From positions 434,001 to 498,000 of the forward strand of contig NZ_LT629785.1 of assembly GCF_900105995.1 (NCBI RefSeq): a DNA stretch of 64,000 nucleotides, in the 5' to 3' direction. Below the pieces are notes generated by a model, which worked only from the letters and a program-made list of their open reading frames with translations, was not told the origin of the DNA and ran no database searches. This stretch comes from Pseudomonas pohangensis (GTDB taxonomy: Bacteria > Pseudomonadota > Gammaproteobacteria > Pseudomonadales > Pseudomonadaceae). This document shows, in pieces, positions 25,280 to 34,743 of this stretch; position 1 is the first letter of the stretch; each line of letters begins with the position of its first letter. Both the position numbers and the translations under genes were made by a program.

Positions 25280-26221
25280 ATGACCACTGCCTATAACCAT
25301 GTGACCGTATTGCTGGACGAGGCTGTAACTGCCTTGGCGGTGCGTCCGGCTGGCTGTTACGTGGATGGCACCTTTGGTCGTGGCGGGCATAGCCGGTTGA
25401 TTCTCCAGCAATTGGGGGGTGACGGCAGGCTGCTTGGCTTTGACAAGGACCCTCTGGCGATTGCCGAGGGACAAAAGCTGGCGGCCGAAGATGGCCGCTT
25501 TGTCGTTGTGCAGCGCAGCTTTGCCGAGATGGCCGAAGTTCTGGCCGAGCGGGATCTGGCCGGCAAAGTGGACGGCATTCTGCTGGATCTCGGGGTGTCG
25601 TCTCCGCAGCTGGATGATCCCGAGCGCGGCTTCAGTTTCATGCAGGACGGTCCGCTGGACATGCGCATGGATCCGTCGCGCGGAGTGAGCGCTGCCCAGT
25701 GGATCAATACGGCTGCTGAAGAAGACATCGCCCGCGCCTTCAAGGAGTACGGCGAGGAGCGCTTTTCCCGGCGCATGGCGCGTGCCGTGGTGTTGCGGCG
25801 TGCCGAGCAGCCTTTCGAGCGTACGGCCGATCTGGCCAAGGTGCTTACTGTTGCCAATCCGGCCTGGGAGAAAGGCAAGAATCCGGCAACCCGCGCATTT
25901 CAGGGGCTGCGAATCCAGGTCAATGGCGAGCTGGAAGACCTGCAAAGCGGTTTGCAGGCGGCGCTGGAGGTGCTGGCAGTCGGCGGGCGGCTGGTAGTGA
26001 TCAGCTTCCACTCGCTGGAAGATCGCATGGTCAAGCAGTTTATGCGCGTGCAGGCCAAAGGCGAGGCCGACCGCTTGCCGCGCAACCTGCCGGTCATCCC
26101 GAAAGTGTTCGAGCCGCGCCTGAAGCTGATGGGTAAGCCGCAGTTTGCCAGTGACGCAGAAACCCGTGCCAACCCTCGTTCGCGCAGTGCGGTGATGCGT
26201 GTTGCGGAGAAACTGAGATGA
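25280..26221 (+). CDS. rsmH: 16S rRNA m4C1402 methyltransferase
   Basis: RsmH (MraW) methylates N4 of C1402 in 16S rRNA with SAM. The 313 residues equal the E. coli length. SAM-binding and family motifs are CYVDGTFGRGGHSRLIL (about residues 25-41), GILLDLGVSSPQLDDPERGF and the late VISFHSLEDRMVK. The ATG at 25280 is chosen over the GTG two codons upstream, which overlaps mraZ. The stop overlaps the ftsL start by four bases. Confidence 0.97.
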   Translation: MTTAYNHVTVLLDEAVTALAVRPAGCYVDGTFGRGGHSRLILQQLGGDGRLLGFDKDPLAIAEGQKLAAEDGRFVVVQRSFAEMAEVLAERDLAGKVDGILLDLGVSSPQLDDPERGFSFMQDGPLDMRMDPSRGVSAAQWINTAAEEDIARAFKEYGEERFSRRMARAVVLRRAEQPFERTADLAKVLTVANPAWEKGKNPATRAFQGLRIQVNGELEDLQSGLQAALEVLAVGGRLVVISFHSLEDRMVKQFMRVQAKGEADRLPRNLPVIPKVFEPRLKLMGKPQFASDAETRANPRSRSAVMRVAEKLR

Positions 26222-26511
26222 AGCGCAATCAGGCCAAGCCATTGCCAGCCGGGAGCTTGCTGTTGCTGTTGCTGTTTATTGGCGTGCTGGGCTCGGCGCT
26301 GGCGGTTTCCTACAGCGCCCATGTGCATCGCCAGTTGCTCAATGGTCTGTTTGACGAGTTGAACGCGCGTGACAAGTTGCAAGCCGAGTGGGGCCGTCTG
26401 ATCCTTGAGCAGAGTACCTGGACTGCCCATAGCCGGATTGAGAATCTGGCAGTTGCGCAGCTGCACATGCGTATCCCCGAGCCGGCCGAAGTGCAGTTGG
26501 TGAAGCCATGA
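26218..26511 (+). CDS. ftsL: Cell division protein FtsL
   Basis: FtsL is a short bitopic membrane protein that joins FtsB and FtsQ in the divisome and activates FtsWI. The 97 residues have a short basic cytoplasmic N-terminus, one membrane helix (about 12-31) and a periplasmic leucine-zipper-like coiled coil (about 38-80). It overlaps rsmH by 4 bases and ftsI by 4 bases, so translation is coupled through all three. Sequence is poorly conserved in this family; the call relies on position and architecture. Confidence 0.92.
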   Translation: MKRNQAKPLPAGSLLLLLLFIGVLGSALAVSYSAHVHRQLLNGLFDELNARDKLQAEWGRLILEQSTWTAHSRIENLAVAQLHMRIPEPAEVQLVKP

Positions 26512-28265
26512 TTCGTCTCGAAGGCGCGGTCTATCCATGGCGCTTCCGCATCGTGCTGGTGCTGCTGGGGCTGATGGTGTGTGCCATAGCCTGGCGGATC
26601 GTCGATCTGCAGGTGATCGACCGGGAGTTCCTGCAGGGCCAGGGTGATGCGCGCAGCGTACGGCACATGCCGATTCCGGCCCATCGCGGTCTGATCACCG
26701 ACCGCAATGGTGAGCCGCTGGCTGTCAGTACGCCGGTAATTACCTTGTGGATCAATCCGCAGGAACTGGCTGCGGTCGAGTCGCGCTGGCCGGAGCTGGC
26801 CAACGCCGTGGGCCAGAACCCGGCCGATTTGAGTGCCCGTCTGCGGGCGAACAAGGACCGCGAATTCTTGTACCTGGCCCGGGGGCTGATTCCCGAGCAG
26901 GGCCAGCAGGTGCTGGATCTGAAGATTCCCGGCGTGTATGGCGTCGAGGAATTCCGCCGTTTTTATCCGGCAGGTGAGGTAACCGCGCAAGTGGTCGGCT
27001 TTACCGACGTGGATGACCACGGCCGTGAGGGCGTTGAGCTGGCCTTCGATCAATGGCTGGCCGGTGTACCCGGCAAGCGCCAGGTGCTCAAGGATCGGCG
27101 CGGCCGCATGATCAAGGATGTGCAGGTCACGAAAAATGCCAAGCCGGGCAAGACGCTGGCGCTGTCGATTGACCTGCGCCTGCAATACATGGCCCATCGC
27201 GAGTTGCGTAACGCCCTGATCGAGAACGGTGCCAAGGCCGGCAGTCTGGTGATCATGGACGTGAAAACCGGTGAAGTGCTGGCCATGGTCAACCAGCCTA
27301 CCTACAACCCGAACAACCGCAGCAATCTGGATCCGCAGGCCATGCGCAATCGGGCGCTGATTGATGTGTTCGAGCCGGGCTCCACGGTCAAGCCGCTGTC
27401 GATGAGCGCGGCCCTGCAGAGCGGTCGCTGGAAGCCTTCGGATACGGTGGATGTGTGGCCGGGTTCGCTGCGCATCGGTCGCTACACCATCAAGGATGTT
27501 TCCAAGACCGAAGGGCGGACGCTGGATCTGACCGGCATCCTGATCAATTCGAGCAACGTCGGCATGAGCAAGGTCGCCTTCGATATTGGCGGCGAGACTA
27601 TCTACAAGCTGATGCAGCAACTGGGACTCGGCCAGGATACCGGGCTGGGCTTTCCCGGCGAGCGTCTTGGCAACCTGCCCAACCACCGCAAGTGGCCGCA
27701 GGCGGAAACTGCCACCCTGTCTTATGGCTATGGCTTGTCGGTGACCGCGGTGCAGCTGGTGCATGCCTATGCCGTGCTGGCCAACAACGGCCGCAGCGTG
27801 CCGATGACCATGACCCGTGCCGATGTACAGCCAGCCGGCGCACAGGTGATGTCCGAAGATGTGGCAAAAACCATGCAGGGCATGTTGCAGCAGGTGATCG
27901 AAGCGCCGCGCGGTGTGTTCCGTGCGCAAGTGCCCGGTTATCACGTCTCGGGCAAGAGCGGCACCGCGCGGAAAAACAGCGTGGGCAGCAAGGGCTACCG
28001 GGAAAATGCCTATCGCTCCCTGTTTGCCGGCTTTGCGCCGAGTAGCAATCCGCGCTATGCCATGCTGGTGGTGATCGACGAACCGAGCAAGGCTGGTTAT
28101 TACGGTGGTCTGGTTTCGGCGCCGGTGTTCAGCCGGGTGATGTCGAGCGTATTGCGTCTGATGAATGTGGCTCCGGACAACCTTCCGGAAGTGCCTGAGC
28201 CGGCCCCGGCCCCGGCCCCGGCCCAGGCAGCCGTGCAGCAGCCCGTCAGTGGAGGGCGCATCTGA
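26508..28265 (+). CDS. ftsI: Penicillin-binding protein 3, septal transpeptidase
   Basis: FtsI crosslinks septal peptidoglycan with the glycosyltransferase FtsW. The 585 residues have an N-terminal membrane anchor (about 15-35), a pedestal domain and the transpeptidase domain with the three active-site motifs: STVK (EPGSTVKPLS, Ser about 295), SSN (ILINSSNVGMSK, about 349-351) and KSGT (about 484-487). The last 30 residues are unusual in being a Pro-Ala repeat (PEPAPAPAPAQAAVQQP) encoded by a run of CCGGCC units at 28199-28230, which could vary in length by slippage. Confidence 0.98.
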   Translation: MIRLEGAVYPWRFRIVLVLLGLMVCAIAWRIVDLQVIDREFLQGQGDARSVRHMPIPAHRGLITDRNGEPLAVSTPVITLWINPQELAAVESRWPELANAVGQNPADLSARLRANKDREFLYLARGLIPEQGQQVLDLKIPGVYGVEEFRRFYPAGEVTAQVVGFTDVDDHGREGVELAFDQWLAGVPGKRQVLKDRRGRMIKDVQVTKNAKPGKTLALSIDLRLQYMAHRELRNALIENGAKAGSLVIMDVKTGEVLAMVNQPTYNPNNRSNLDPQAMRNRALIDVFEPGSTVKPLSMSAALQSGRWKPSDTVDVWPGSLRIGRYTIKDVSKTEGRTLDLTGILINSSNVGMSKVAFDIGGETIYKLMQQLGLGQDTGLGFPGERLGNLPNHRKWPQAETATLSYGYGLSVTAVQLVHAYAVLANNGRSVPMTMTRADVQPAGAQVMSEDVAKTMQGMLQQVIEAPRGVFRAQVPGYHVSGKSGTARKNSVGSKGYRENAYRSLFAGFAPSSNPRYAMLVVIDEPSKAGYYGGLVSAPVFSRVMSSVLRLMNVAPDNLPEVPEPAPAPAPAQAAVQQPVSGGRI

Positions 28266-29731
28266 TGCCTATGCCACTTAACCAGCTGCTGCCGCAGGCA
28301 GAAACTTCGGTGCTGATTCGCGAGCTGACACTGGATAGCCGCAAAGTGCTGCCCGGCGACATGTTTCTGGCCATACCCGGCGCCCAACAGGATGCCCGCG
28401 ATCATATTGCCGATGCTGTTGCACGCGGTGCGGCAGCAGTGGTTTACGAAGCCGAAGGTGCGCCGTTTGCACTGGCCAATCCCGGCGTAGCGCTGATTCC
28501 GCTCAAAGGGCTGTCGGCCCAGTTGTCAGCGATTGCCGGCCGCTTCTACGGCGAGCCGAGCCGGGCCATGCATCTGGTCGGCGTGACCGGCACCAACGGC
28601 AAGACCAGCGTGACGCAGTTACTGGCACAGGCGCTGGATCTGCTGGGCGAGCCTTGCGGCATTGTTGGCACGCTGGGCTGCGGCTTTCATGGTGCCTTGC
28701 AGGCAGGGCGGCATACCACGCCGGATGCACTGGCTGTGCAGGCCATGCTGGCCCGGTTGAAACAGACCGGCGCCCGGGCGGTGGCCATGGAAGTGTCCTC
28801 ACACGGCCTGGATCAGGATCGTGTTGCAGCGCTGGATTTTGATGTGGCGGTGTTCACCAATCTGACCCGCGACCACCTTGACTACCACGGCTCCATGGAT
28901 AGCTATGCCGCAGCCAAGGCGCGGCTGTTTGCCTGGCCGCAGCTCAAGTGCCGGGTAATCAATCTGGATGATGCCTTCGGTCGCGATCTGGCGAAACAGC
29001 GCCTGCCTTCGCGCTTGATCGGCTATAGCCTGGATAACCCGAGAGCAGATCTCTATTGCCTGGACGCACAGTTCAGTGACCAGGGAATTCAGGCCCGCAT
29101 AGTCACCCCGCAAGGGGATGGTTTGCTGCGCAGTTCGTTGATCGGGCTGTTCAATCTGAGCAATCTGCTGGCTGCCATCGGTGCACTGATGGCACTGGGT
29201 TATCCGCAAGACGAGATTCTCGCGGTGATTCCCCGCCTGCAAGGCCCGGCAGGGCGCATGCAGCGTCTGGGTGGCGAGCAACAGCCGCTGGTGGTGGTGG
29301 ATTACGCCCATACCCCGGATGCACTGGAAAAAGTGCTTGCCGCACTGCGCCCGCAAGTCAGCGGCGAACTGTTGTGTCTGTTCGGTTGCGGTGGTGACCG
29401 TGACCGTGGCAAGCGTGCGCTGATGGCCGAAGTCGCCGAGCGGCTGGCCGACCGTGTGCTGGTCACCGATGACAATCCGCGCAGCGAAGATCCGGCGCAG
29501 ATATTCAGCGATATACGTGCCGGTTTTGTCCATCCGGAGCGGGTTACCTTCAAGCATGGCCGTGATCAGGCCATCAGCAGCCTGATTGCCGCTGCCAAAG
29601 CCGGTGATGTGCTGGTGCTGGCCGGCAAAGGCCATGAGGACTATCAGGAAATCAATGGTCAGCGCCTGCCGTTTTCCGACTTGCAGGAAGCTGCCAGGGC
29701 GTTGGCTGCGCGGGAGGTGCCGCATGCTTAA
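28265..29731 (+). CDS. murE: UDP-MurNAc-tripeptide synthetase (meso-DAP adding)
   Basis: MurE adds meso-diaminopimelate to UDP-MurNAc-L-Ala-D-Glu. The 488 residues contain the ATP loop GVTGTNGKTSVTQLLAQ (about 102-118), the carbamylated-lysine region and DDNPRSEDP (about 402-410). DNPR marks meso-DAP rather than L-lysine specificity, which fits a Gram-negative wall. ATG 28265 overlaps the ftsI stop by one base; a second ATG two codons later is an alternative. The 3' end overlaps murF by 8 bases. Confidence 0.97.
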   Translation: MPMPLNQLLPQAETSVLIRELTLDSRKVLPGDMFLAIPGAQQDARDHIADAVARGAAAVVYEAEGAPFALANPGVALIPLKGLSAQLSAIAGRFYGEPSRAMHLVGVTGTNGKTSVTQLLAQALDLLGEPCGIVGTLGCGFHGALQAGRHTTPDALAVQAMLARLKQTGARAVAMEVSSHGLDQDRVAALDFDVAVFTNLTRDHLDYHGSMDSYAAAKARLFAWPQLKCRVINLDDAFGRDLAKQRLPSRLIGYSLDNPRADLYCLDAQFSDQGIQARIVTPQGDGLLRSSLIGLFNLSNLLAAIGALMALGYPQDEILAVIPRLQGPAGRMQRLGGEQQPLVVVDYAHTPDALEKVLAALRPQVSGELLCLFGCGGDRDRGKRALMAEVAERLADRVLVTDDNPRSEDPAQIFSDIRAGFVHPERVTFKHGRDQAISSLIAAAKAGDVLVLAGKGHEDYQEINGQRLPFSDLQEAARALAAREVPHA

Positions 29732-31097
29732 GGCGCTGACCCTGAGTGAAATCGCGGCGCCGCTGGGCGGTCGTCTGCTGGGTGCCGATGCGCAGTTTGC
29801 TGCGGTCTGCACCGACAGCCGGCAGATCGTGCCGGGACAGCTGTTCATTGCCCTGAGCGGGCCGAATTTCGATGGCCATGACTACCTGGCGGATGTGGCG
29901 GCCAAAGGTGCGGTGGCGGCACTGGTCGAGCGGGCGGTAGCAAACTGCCAGCTGCCACAGTTGCTGGTAGCCGATACCCGTCTGGCGCTGGGTCAGCTCG
30001 GTGCGCTTAATCGTCAGGCTTATCAGGGCCCGCTGGTCGCAATCACCGGTTCCAGTGGCAAGACCACGGTCAAGGAAATGCTCGCCAGTATCCTGCGTGC
30101 CGGACTGGGCGGAGAGGTACTGGCTACCCGCGGCAACCTGAACAACGATCTGGGTGCACCCTTGACCCTGCTCGAACTGGGCGCGCAGCACGTGGCGGCA
30201 GTGATCGAGCTGGGTGCCAATCATCTCGGCGAGATTGCCTATACCGTCGGCCTGACCCGTCCGCAGGTGGCGATCCTGAACAATGCCGGCAGCGCCCATG
30301 TGGGCGAATTCGGTGGCCCGGAAAAGATCGTTGAGGCCAAGGGCGAGATCATCGATGGTCTGGCTGCTGACGGTGTGGCGGTGCTGAATCGGGACGACAA
30401 GGCCTTCGGCATCTGGCAACAACGCGCCGGCGGCAGAAAGGTCCTGAGCTTTGCCTTGCGCAATCCGGCGGCAGACTTTTCTGCCCGTGACATCCAGCAG
30501 GATGCGCGTGGCTGCCCGGCCTTTACCCTGCAGGGTCTGGCGGGCGAGGCACGCATCCAGCTGAACCTGCTCGGTGAGCACAATGTGGCCAATGCCCTGG
30601 CCGCCTGTGCGGCTGCCCATGCACTGCAGGTGCCGCTGGTCGGAATCCGTCAGGGGCTGGAAAGCCTGCAGCCGGTCAAGGGCCGCGGCGTAGCGCGGTT
30701 GGCGGCCAGTGGCATGCGGGTTATCGACGATACCTACAATGCCAACCCGGTTTCGATGTGTGCCGCGGTTGATATACTCGCCGCCTTCTCCGGCCGCACC
30801 GTTCTGGTGTTGGGAGACATGGGCGAGCTGGGCGAGTGGGCCGAGCAGGGGCATCGCGAAGTCGGTGAATATGCCGCCGGCAAAGTCAGTGCGCTATATG
30901 CCGTTGGTCCGCTGATGCGCCATGCCGTGGCCGCGTTCGGCGGCAGCGGCCGTCATTTCGCCGATCAGGCCAGCCTGATCGACGCTTTGACCGAAGAGCA
31001 GGGACCCTCAACCACGCTATTGATCAAAGGCTCGCGCAGTGCGGCCATGGACAAGGTCGTCGCTGCACTTTGCGCAACCACTGAGGAGTCTCACTAA
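29724..31097 (+). CDS. murF: UDP-MurNAc-pentapeptide synthetase
   Basis: MurF adds D-Ala-D-Ala to UDP-MurNAc-tripeptide, the last cytosolic step on the peptide stem. The 457 residues show the Mur ligase loop AITGSSGKTTVKEML (about 107-121), NLNNDLGAPLTLL and the late VIDDTYNANPVSM. I start at ATG 29724, inside the murE end, giving the conserved MLKALTLSEIA start. The frame is open further upstream but only as the shadow of murE. The stop overlaps the mraY start. Confidence 0.97.
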   Translation: MLKALTLSEIAAPLGGRLLGADAQFAAVCTDSRQIVPGQLFIALSGPNFDGHDYLADVAAKGAVAALVERAVANCQLPQLLVADTRLALGQLGALNRQAYQGPLVAITGSSGKTTVKEMLASILRAGLGGEVLATRGNLNNDLGAPLTLLELGAQHVAAVIELGANHLGEIAYTVGLTRPQVAILNNAGSAHVGEFGGPEKIVEAKGEIIDGLAADGVAVLNRDDKAFGIWQQRAGGRKVLSFALRNPAADFSARDIQQDARGCPAFTLQGLAGEARIQLNLLGEHNVANALAACAAAHALQVPLVGIRQGLESLQPVKGRGVARLAASGMRVIDDTYNANPVSMCAAVDILAAFSGRTVLVLGDMGELGEWAEQGHREVGEYAAGKVSALYAVGPLMRHAVAAFGGSGRHFADQASLIDALTEEQGPSTTLLIKGSRSAAMDKVVAALCATTEESH

Positions 31098-32179
31098 TGC
31101 TGCTGCTGCTAGCGGAGTATCTGCAACAGTTCTACAAGGGCTTCGGGGTCTTCCAGTACCTGACCCTGCGCGGCATCCTTGGCGTGCTGACGGCATTGGC
31201 ACTGTCGCTGTGGCTGGGTCCGTGGATGATCCGCACCCTGCAGATCCGCCAGATCGGCCAGGCGGTACGCAATGACGGGCCGCAATCGCATCTGTCGAAG
31301 AAGGGCACACCGACCATGGGCGGTGCGCTGATTATCTCGGCAATCGCCATCAGCACGCTGCTCTGGGCTGACCTGAGCAACCGCTATGTGTGGGTGGTGC
31401 TGGCTGTCACCCTGCTGTTTGGTGCAGTCGGCTGGGTGGATGACTATCGCAAGGTCATTGAAAAGAATTCGCGCGGCCTGCCCAGCCGCTGGAAGTATTT
31501 CTGGCAGTCGGTGTTTGGTCTGGGCGCGGCAATCTTTCTGTTCGTGACAGCCCAGAGCCCGGTGGAAACCACGCTGATCGTGCCGATGCTCAAGGACGTA
31601 AGCATTCCGCTGGGCATCGGGTTCATCGTGCTGACTTACTTCGTGATTGTCGGAACCAGCAACGCCGTCAACCTGACCGATGGCCTCGATGGTCTGGCGA
31701 TCATGCCGACGGTGATGGTCGGTGGTGCGCTGGGCATCTTCTGCTATCTGTCGGGCAACGTGAAGTTTGCCGAATACCTGCTGATTCCCTATGTGCCGGG
31801 TGCCGGTGAGTTGATCGTGTTCTGCGCGGCGATGGTCGGTGCCGGGCTCGGTTTCCTCTGGTTCAACACCTATCCGGCCCAGGTCTTCATGGGTGATGTC
31901 GGTGCACTGGCCCTGGGCGCTGCACTGGGAACCATTGCGGTGATCGTACGTCAGGAAATCGTGCTGTTCATCATGGGCGGCGTGTTCGTCATGGAAACCC
32001 TGTCGGTAATGATCCAGGTCGCCTCGTTCAAGCTGACCGGCAAGCGCGTGTTCCGCATGGCACCGATCCATCACCACTTCGAACTCAAAGGCTGGCCGGA
32101 ACCACGGGTGATCGTGCGCTTCTGGATCATTACGGTAATTCTCGTCCTGGTTGGCCTGGCCACCCTGAAGTTGAGGTAA
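31097..32179 (+). CDS. mraY: Phospho-MurNAc-pentapeptide translocase
   Basis: MraY transfers phospho-MurNAc-pentapeptide to undecaprenyl phosphate, giving lipid I. It is an integral protein of 360 residues with ten predicted helices. Signature motifs are KKGTPTMGGALI (about 70-81), DDYRK (about 115-119), NLTDGLDGLA (about 190-199) with catalytic Asp residues, and APIHHHFELKGWPE near the end. Overlap with murF is one base. Confidence 0.98.
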   Translation: MLLLLAEYLQQFYKGFGVFQYLTLRGILGVLTALALSLWLGPWMIRTLQIRQIGQAVRNDGPQSHLSKKGTPTMGGALIISAIAISTLLWADLSNRYVWVVLAVTLLFGAVGWVDDYRKVIEKNSRGLPSRWKYFWQSVFGLGAAIFLFVTAQSPVETTLIVPMLKDVSIPLGIGFIVLTYFVIVGTSNAVNLTDGLDGLAIMPTVMVGGALGIFCYLSGNVKFAEYLLIPYVPGAGELIVFCAAMVGAGLGFLWFNTYPAQVFMGDVGALALGAALGTIAVIVRQEIVLFIMGGVFVMETLSVMIQVASFKLTGKRVFRMAPIHHHFELKGWPEPRVIVRFWIITVILVLVGLATLKLR

Positions 32180-32185
32180 TAAAGA

Positions 32186-33532
32186 GTGTCGCTGATTACT
32201 TCCGATCAGTTCCGCATCGTTGTCGGTCTCGGCAAGAGCGGTATGTCGCTGGTGCGCTTCCTTGCGCAGCAGGGCGTACGCTTTGCCGTGGCCGATACGC
32301 GCGCGAACCCGCCGGAATTGGCGACCCTGCAGCGCGACTATCCGCAAGTGGAAGTCCGCTGTGGTGAACTGGATGTGGATTTCCTCTGCCGTGCCAGCGA
32401 ACTGTTCGTCAGTCCGGGTCTGGCCCTGAGCACACCGGCTCTGCGCGAAGCAGCCGCGCGCGGGGTGAAGATGTCCGGCGATATCGACCTGTTTGCCCGG
32501 CATGCCAGGGCGCCGATCATTGCCATTACCGGTTCCAATGCGAAGAGCACCGTGACCACGCTGGTCGGCGAAATGGCCAGAGCCGCCGGCAAGCGTGTGG
32601 CAGTGGGTGGCAATCTGGGGCTGCCGGCACTGGATCTGCTGGCCGACGACGTCGAGCTGTATGTCATCGAACTGTCCAGCTTCCAGCTGGAAACCACCGA
32701 AGCGCTGAATGCCGAGGTGGCCACCTGCCTGAATGTCAGCGAAGACCATATGGATCGCTACGCCGATATGCAGGCCTACCATCTGGCCAAGCACCGCATC
32801 TTCCGCGGCGCCCGTCAGGTAGTGATCAATCGTGATGATGCCCTGTCGCGGCCATTGGTGGCCGATCAGTTGCCGCGCTGGAGCTTTGGTCTGGACAAGC
32901 CGGACTTCAACGGTTTTGGCCTGATCGAAGCGGATGGCGAAAAGTGGCTGGCGTTCGAGTTCGAGCCGCTGCTGCCGGTACGCGAGCTCAAGATTCGCGG
33001 TGCGCACAACCAGAGCAATGCACTGGCCGCCCTGGCCCTGGGGCATGCCGCCGGTTTGCCGTTTGCGCCCATGCTCGAGGCATTGAAAAGCTTCACCGGA
33101 CTGGCCCACCGCTGCCAATGGGTTGGCGAGGTACGTGGTACCAGCTACTACGACGATTCCAAGGCGACCAATGTGGGGGCTGCACTGGCTGCCATCGAGG
33201 GTCTGGGTGCAGATATCCCGGGCAAGCTGCTGCTGATTGCCGGTGGTGACGGCAAGGGGGCGGATTTCTCGGCACTGCGCGCACCGGTGCAGCGCTTCTG
33301 CCGTGCCGTGGTGCTGCTCGGCCGGGATGCCGGCCGGCTCGCGGAAACACTGGAGTCGACGGCTCCGCAGATCCGCGTCAACAGTCTGGATGAAGCGGTG
33401 CAGGCGAGCGCAAATCTGGCCCAGCCAGGCGATGCCGTGCTGCTCTCGCCAGCCTGCGCCAGCCTGGACATGTTCAGGAATTTCGAAGAGCGCGGCCGCT
33501 TGTTCGCGCAAGCCGTGGGAGGGCTGAACTGA
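32186..33532 (+). CDS. murD: UDP-MurNAc-L-alanine:D-glutamate ligase
   Basis: MurD adds D-glutamate to UDP-MurNAc-L-Ala. The 448 residues have the N-terminal UDP-binding Rossmann-like domain (VVGLGKSGMSLVRFL), the ATP loop AITGSNAKSTVTTLV (about 113-127) and YYDDSKATNVGA in the C-terminal domain. The start is a GTG at 32186, six bases after the mraY stop and behind GAGG. The stop overlaps the ftsW ATG by one base. Confidence 0.97.
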   Translation: MSLITSDQFRIVVGLGKSGMSLVRFLAQQGVRFAVADTRANPPELATLQRDYPQVEVRCGELDVDFLCRASELFVSPGLALSTPALREAAARGVKMSGDIDLFARHARAPIIAITGSNAKSTVTTLVGEMARAAGKRVAVGGNLGLPALDLLADDVELYVIELSSFQLETTEALNAEVATCLNVSEDHMDRYADMQAYHLAKHRIFRGARQVVINRDDALSRPLVADQLPRWSFGLDKPDFNGFGLIEADGEKWLAFEFEPLLPVRELKIRGAHNQSNALAALALGHAAGLPFAPMLEALKSFTGLAHRCQWVGEVRGTSYYDDSKATNVGAALAAIEGLGADIPGKLLLIAGGDGKGADFSALRAPVQRFCRAVVLLGRDAGRLAETLESTAPQIRVNSLDEAVQASANLAQPGDAVLLSPACASLDMFRNFEERGRLFAQAVGGLN

Positions 33533-34743
33533 TGCTGCCATCCCTGTTCAATGCGCCTTCGCCACTCTTCAGTTCGCGCGGTGTCGATCTGGATTTCCCG
33601 CTGCTGGCCGGTTGCCTGGCATTGCTCGGTCTCGGCCTGGTGATGATCGCCTCATCCTCTTCGGAGATTGCCGCCGTCAATCTGGGCAACACCCACTACA
33701 ACACCATTCGCCATCTGATCTACCTGGCTATGGGCATGATCGCCTGTGGTGTGACCTTGATGGTGCCCATGGCTGATGTGCAGAAATACAGCGGGCACCT
33801 GCTGCTGATTGCCGTGGTACTGCTGATACTTGTCCTGCTGCCGGGGATTGGCCGCGAGGTCAACGGAGCCAAGCGCTGGATCGGCGTCGGCCTGTTCAAT
33901 GTGCAGCCTTCCGAGGTGGCCAAGGTGGCTGCGGTGATCTTCCTTGCCGGTTATCTGGTGCGCCGGCAGCAGGAAGTTCGCGCTAGCTGGAAGGGCTTCT
34001 TCAAGCCGCTTGTGGTGCTGTTGCCGATCGCCGGTCTGCTGTTGCTGGAACCTGACTTCGGCGCGACGGTGGTGATGCTGGGCGCGGCCGCCGGCATGTT
34101 GTTCCTTGGTGGTGTCGGTCTGTTCCGCTTTGGCCTGATGGTGCTGCTGGGACTGGGGGCCGTCTATGCGCTGGTGCAGGACCCCTATCGCTGGGCGCGG
34201 ATCACCAACTTTTCCGACCCCTGGGCCGACCAGTTCGGTGCGGGTTATCAGCTGAGCCAGGCGCTGATCGCCTTCGGTCGTGGCGAGTGGCTGGGTGTGG
34301 GGCTGGGCAACAGCGTGCAGAAACAGTTCTATCTGCCCGAAGCGCATACCGATTTCGTGTTCTCGATCCTCGCCGAGGAGCTGGGGCTGGTGGGTGCCTT
34401 GCTGACCCTGGCCTTGTTCGTCTTTGTCGCAGTGCGCTCACTGTATGTCGGTCTGTGGGCCGAGCGCGCAAGACAGTTCTTCTCTGCCTATGTGGCTTAC
34501 GGGCTGGCGATTCTGTGGGTTGGCCAGATCCTGATCAATATCGGCGTGAATGTCGGTTTGCTGCCGACCAAGGGTCTGACCCTGCCGTTCCTCAGTTATG
34601 GCGGAAGCTCGCTGATCATCTGTTGCGCCAGTCTGGGCATGTTATTGCGCATCGAGTGGGAGACACGCACCTGTCTGGGTAGCGCCGAAGTGGAATTCAG
34701 TGAAGAAGACTTTGCCTTCGAGGAGCTGAAACATGCCCGGTAA
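33532..34743 (+). CDS. ftsW: Septal peptidoglycan glycosyltransferase FtsW (SEDS)
   Basis: FtsW polymerises lipid II at the septum with FtsI. The 403 residues have ten predicted membrane helices. SEDS hallmarks include NGAKRWIGVGLFNVQPSEVAK (about 117-137), the large periplasmic loop with the catalytic Asp region, and the C-terminal LPTKGLTLPFLSYGGSSL (about 344-361). It overlaps murG by 11 bases. Confidence 0.97.
   Translation: MLPSLFNAPSPLFSSRGVDLDFPLLAGCLALLGLGLVMIASSSSEIAAVNLGNTHYNTIRHLIYLAMGMIACGVTLMVPMADVQKYSGHLLLIAVVLLILVLLPGIGREVNGAKRWIGVGLFNVQPSEVAKVAAVIFLAGYLVRRQQEVRASWKGFFKPLVVLLPIAGLLLLEPDFGATVVMLGAAAGMLFLGGVGLFRFGLMVLLGLGAVYALVQDPYRWARITNFSDPWADQFGAGYQLSQALIAFGRGEWLGVGLGNSVQKQFYLPEAHTDFVFSILAEELGLVGALLTLALFVFVAVRSLYVGLWAERARQFFSAYVAYGLAILWVGQILINIGVNVGLLPTKGLTLPFLSYGGSSLIICCASLGMLLRIEWETRTCLGSAEVEFSEEDFAFEELKHAR

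Noticed and set aside
31109..33541. An 810-codon open frame antisense to mraY and murD
   Set aside because: It has no family-like sequence, is rich in His, Gln and Arg, and lies fully against two confirmed genes. Such frames arise from codon bias in GC-rich DNA.
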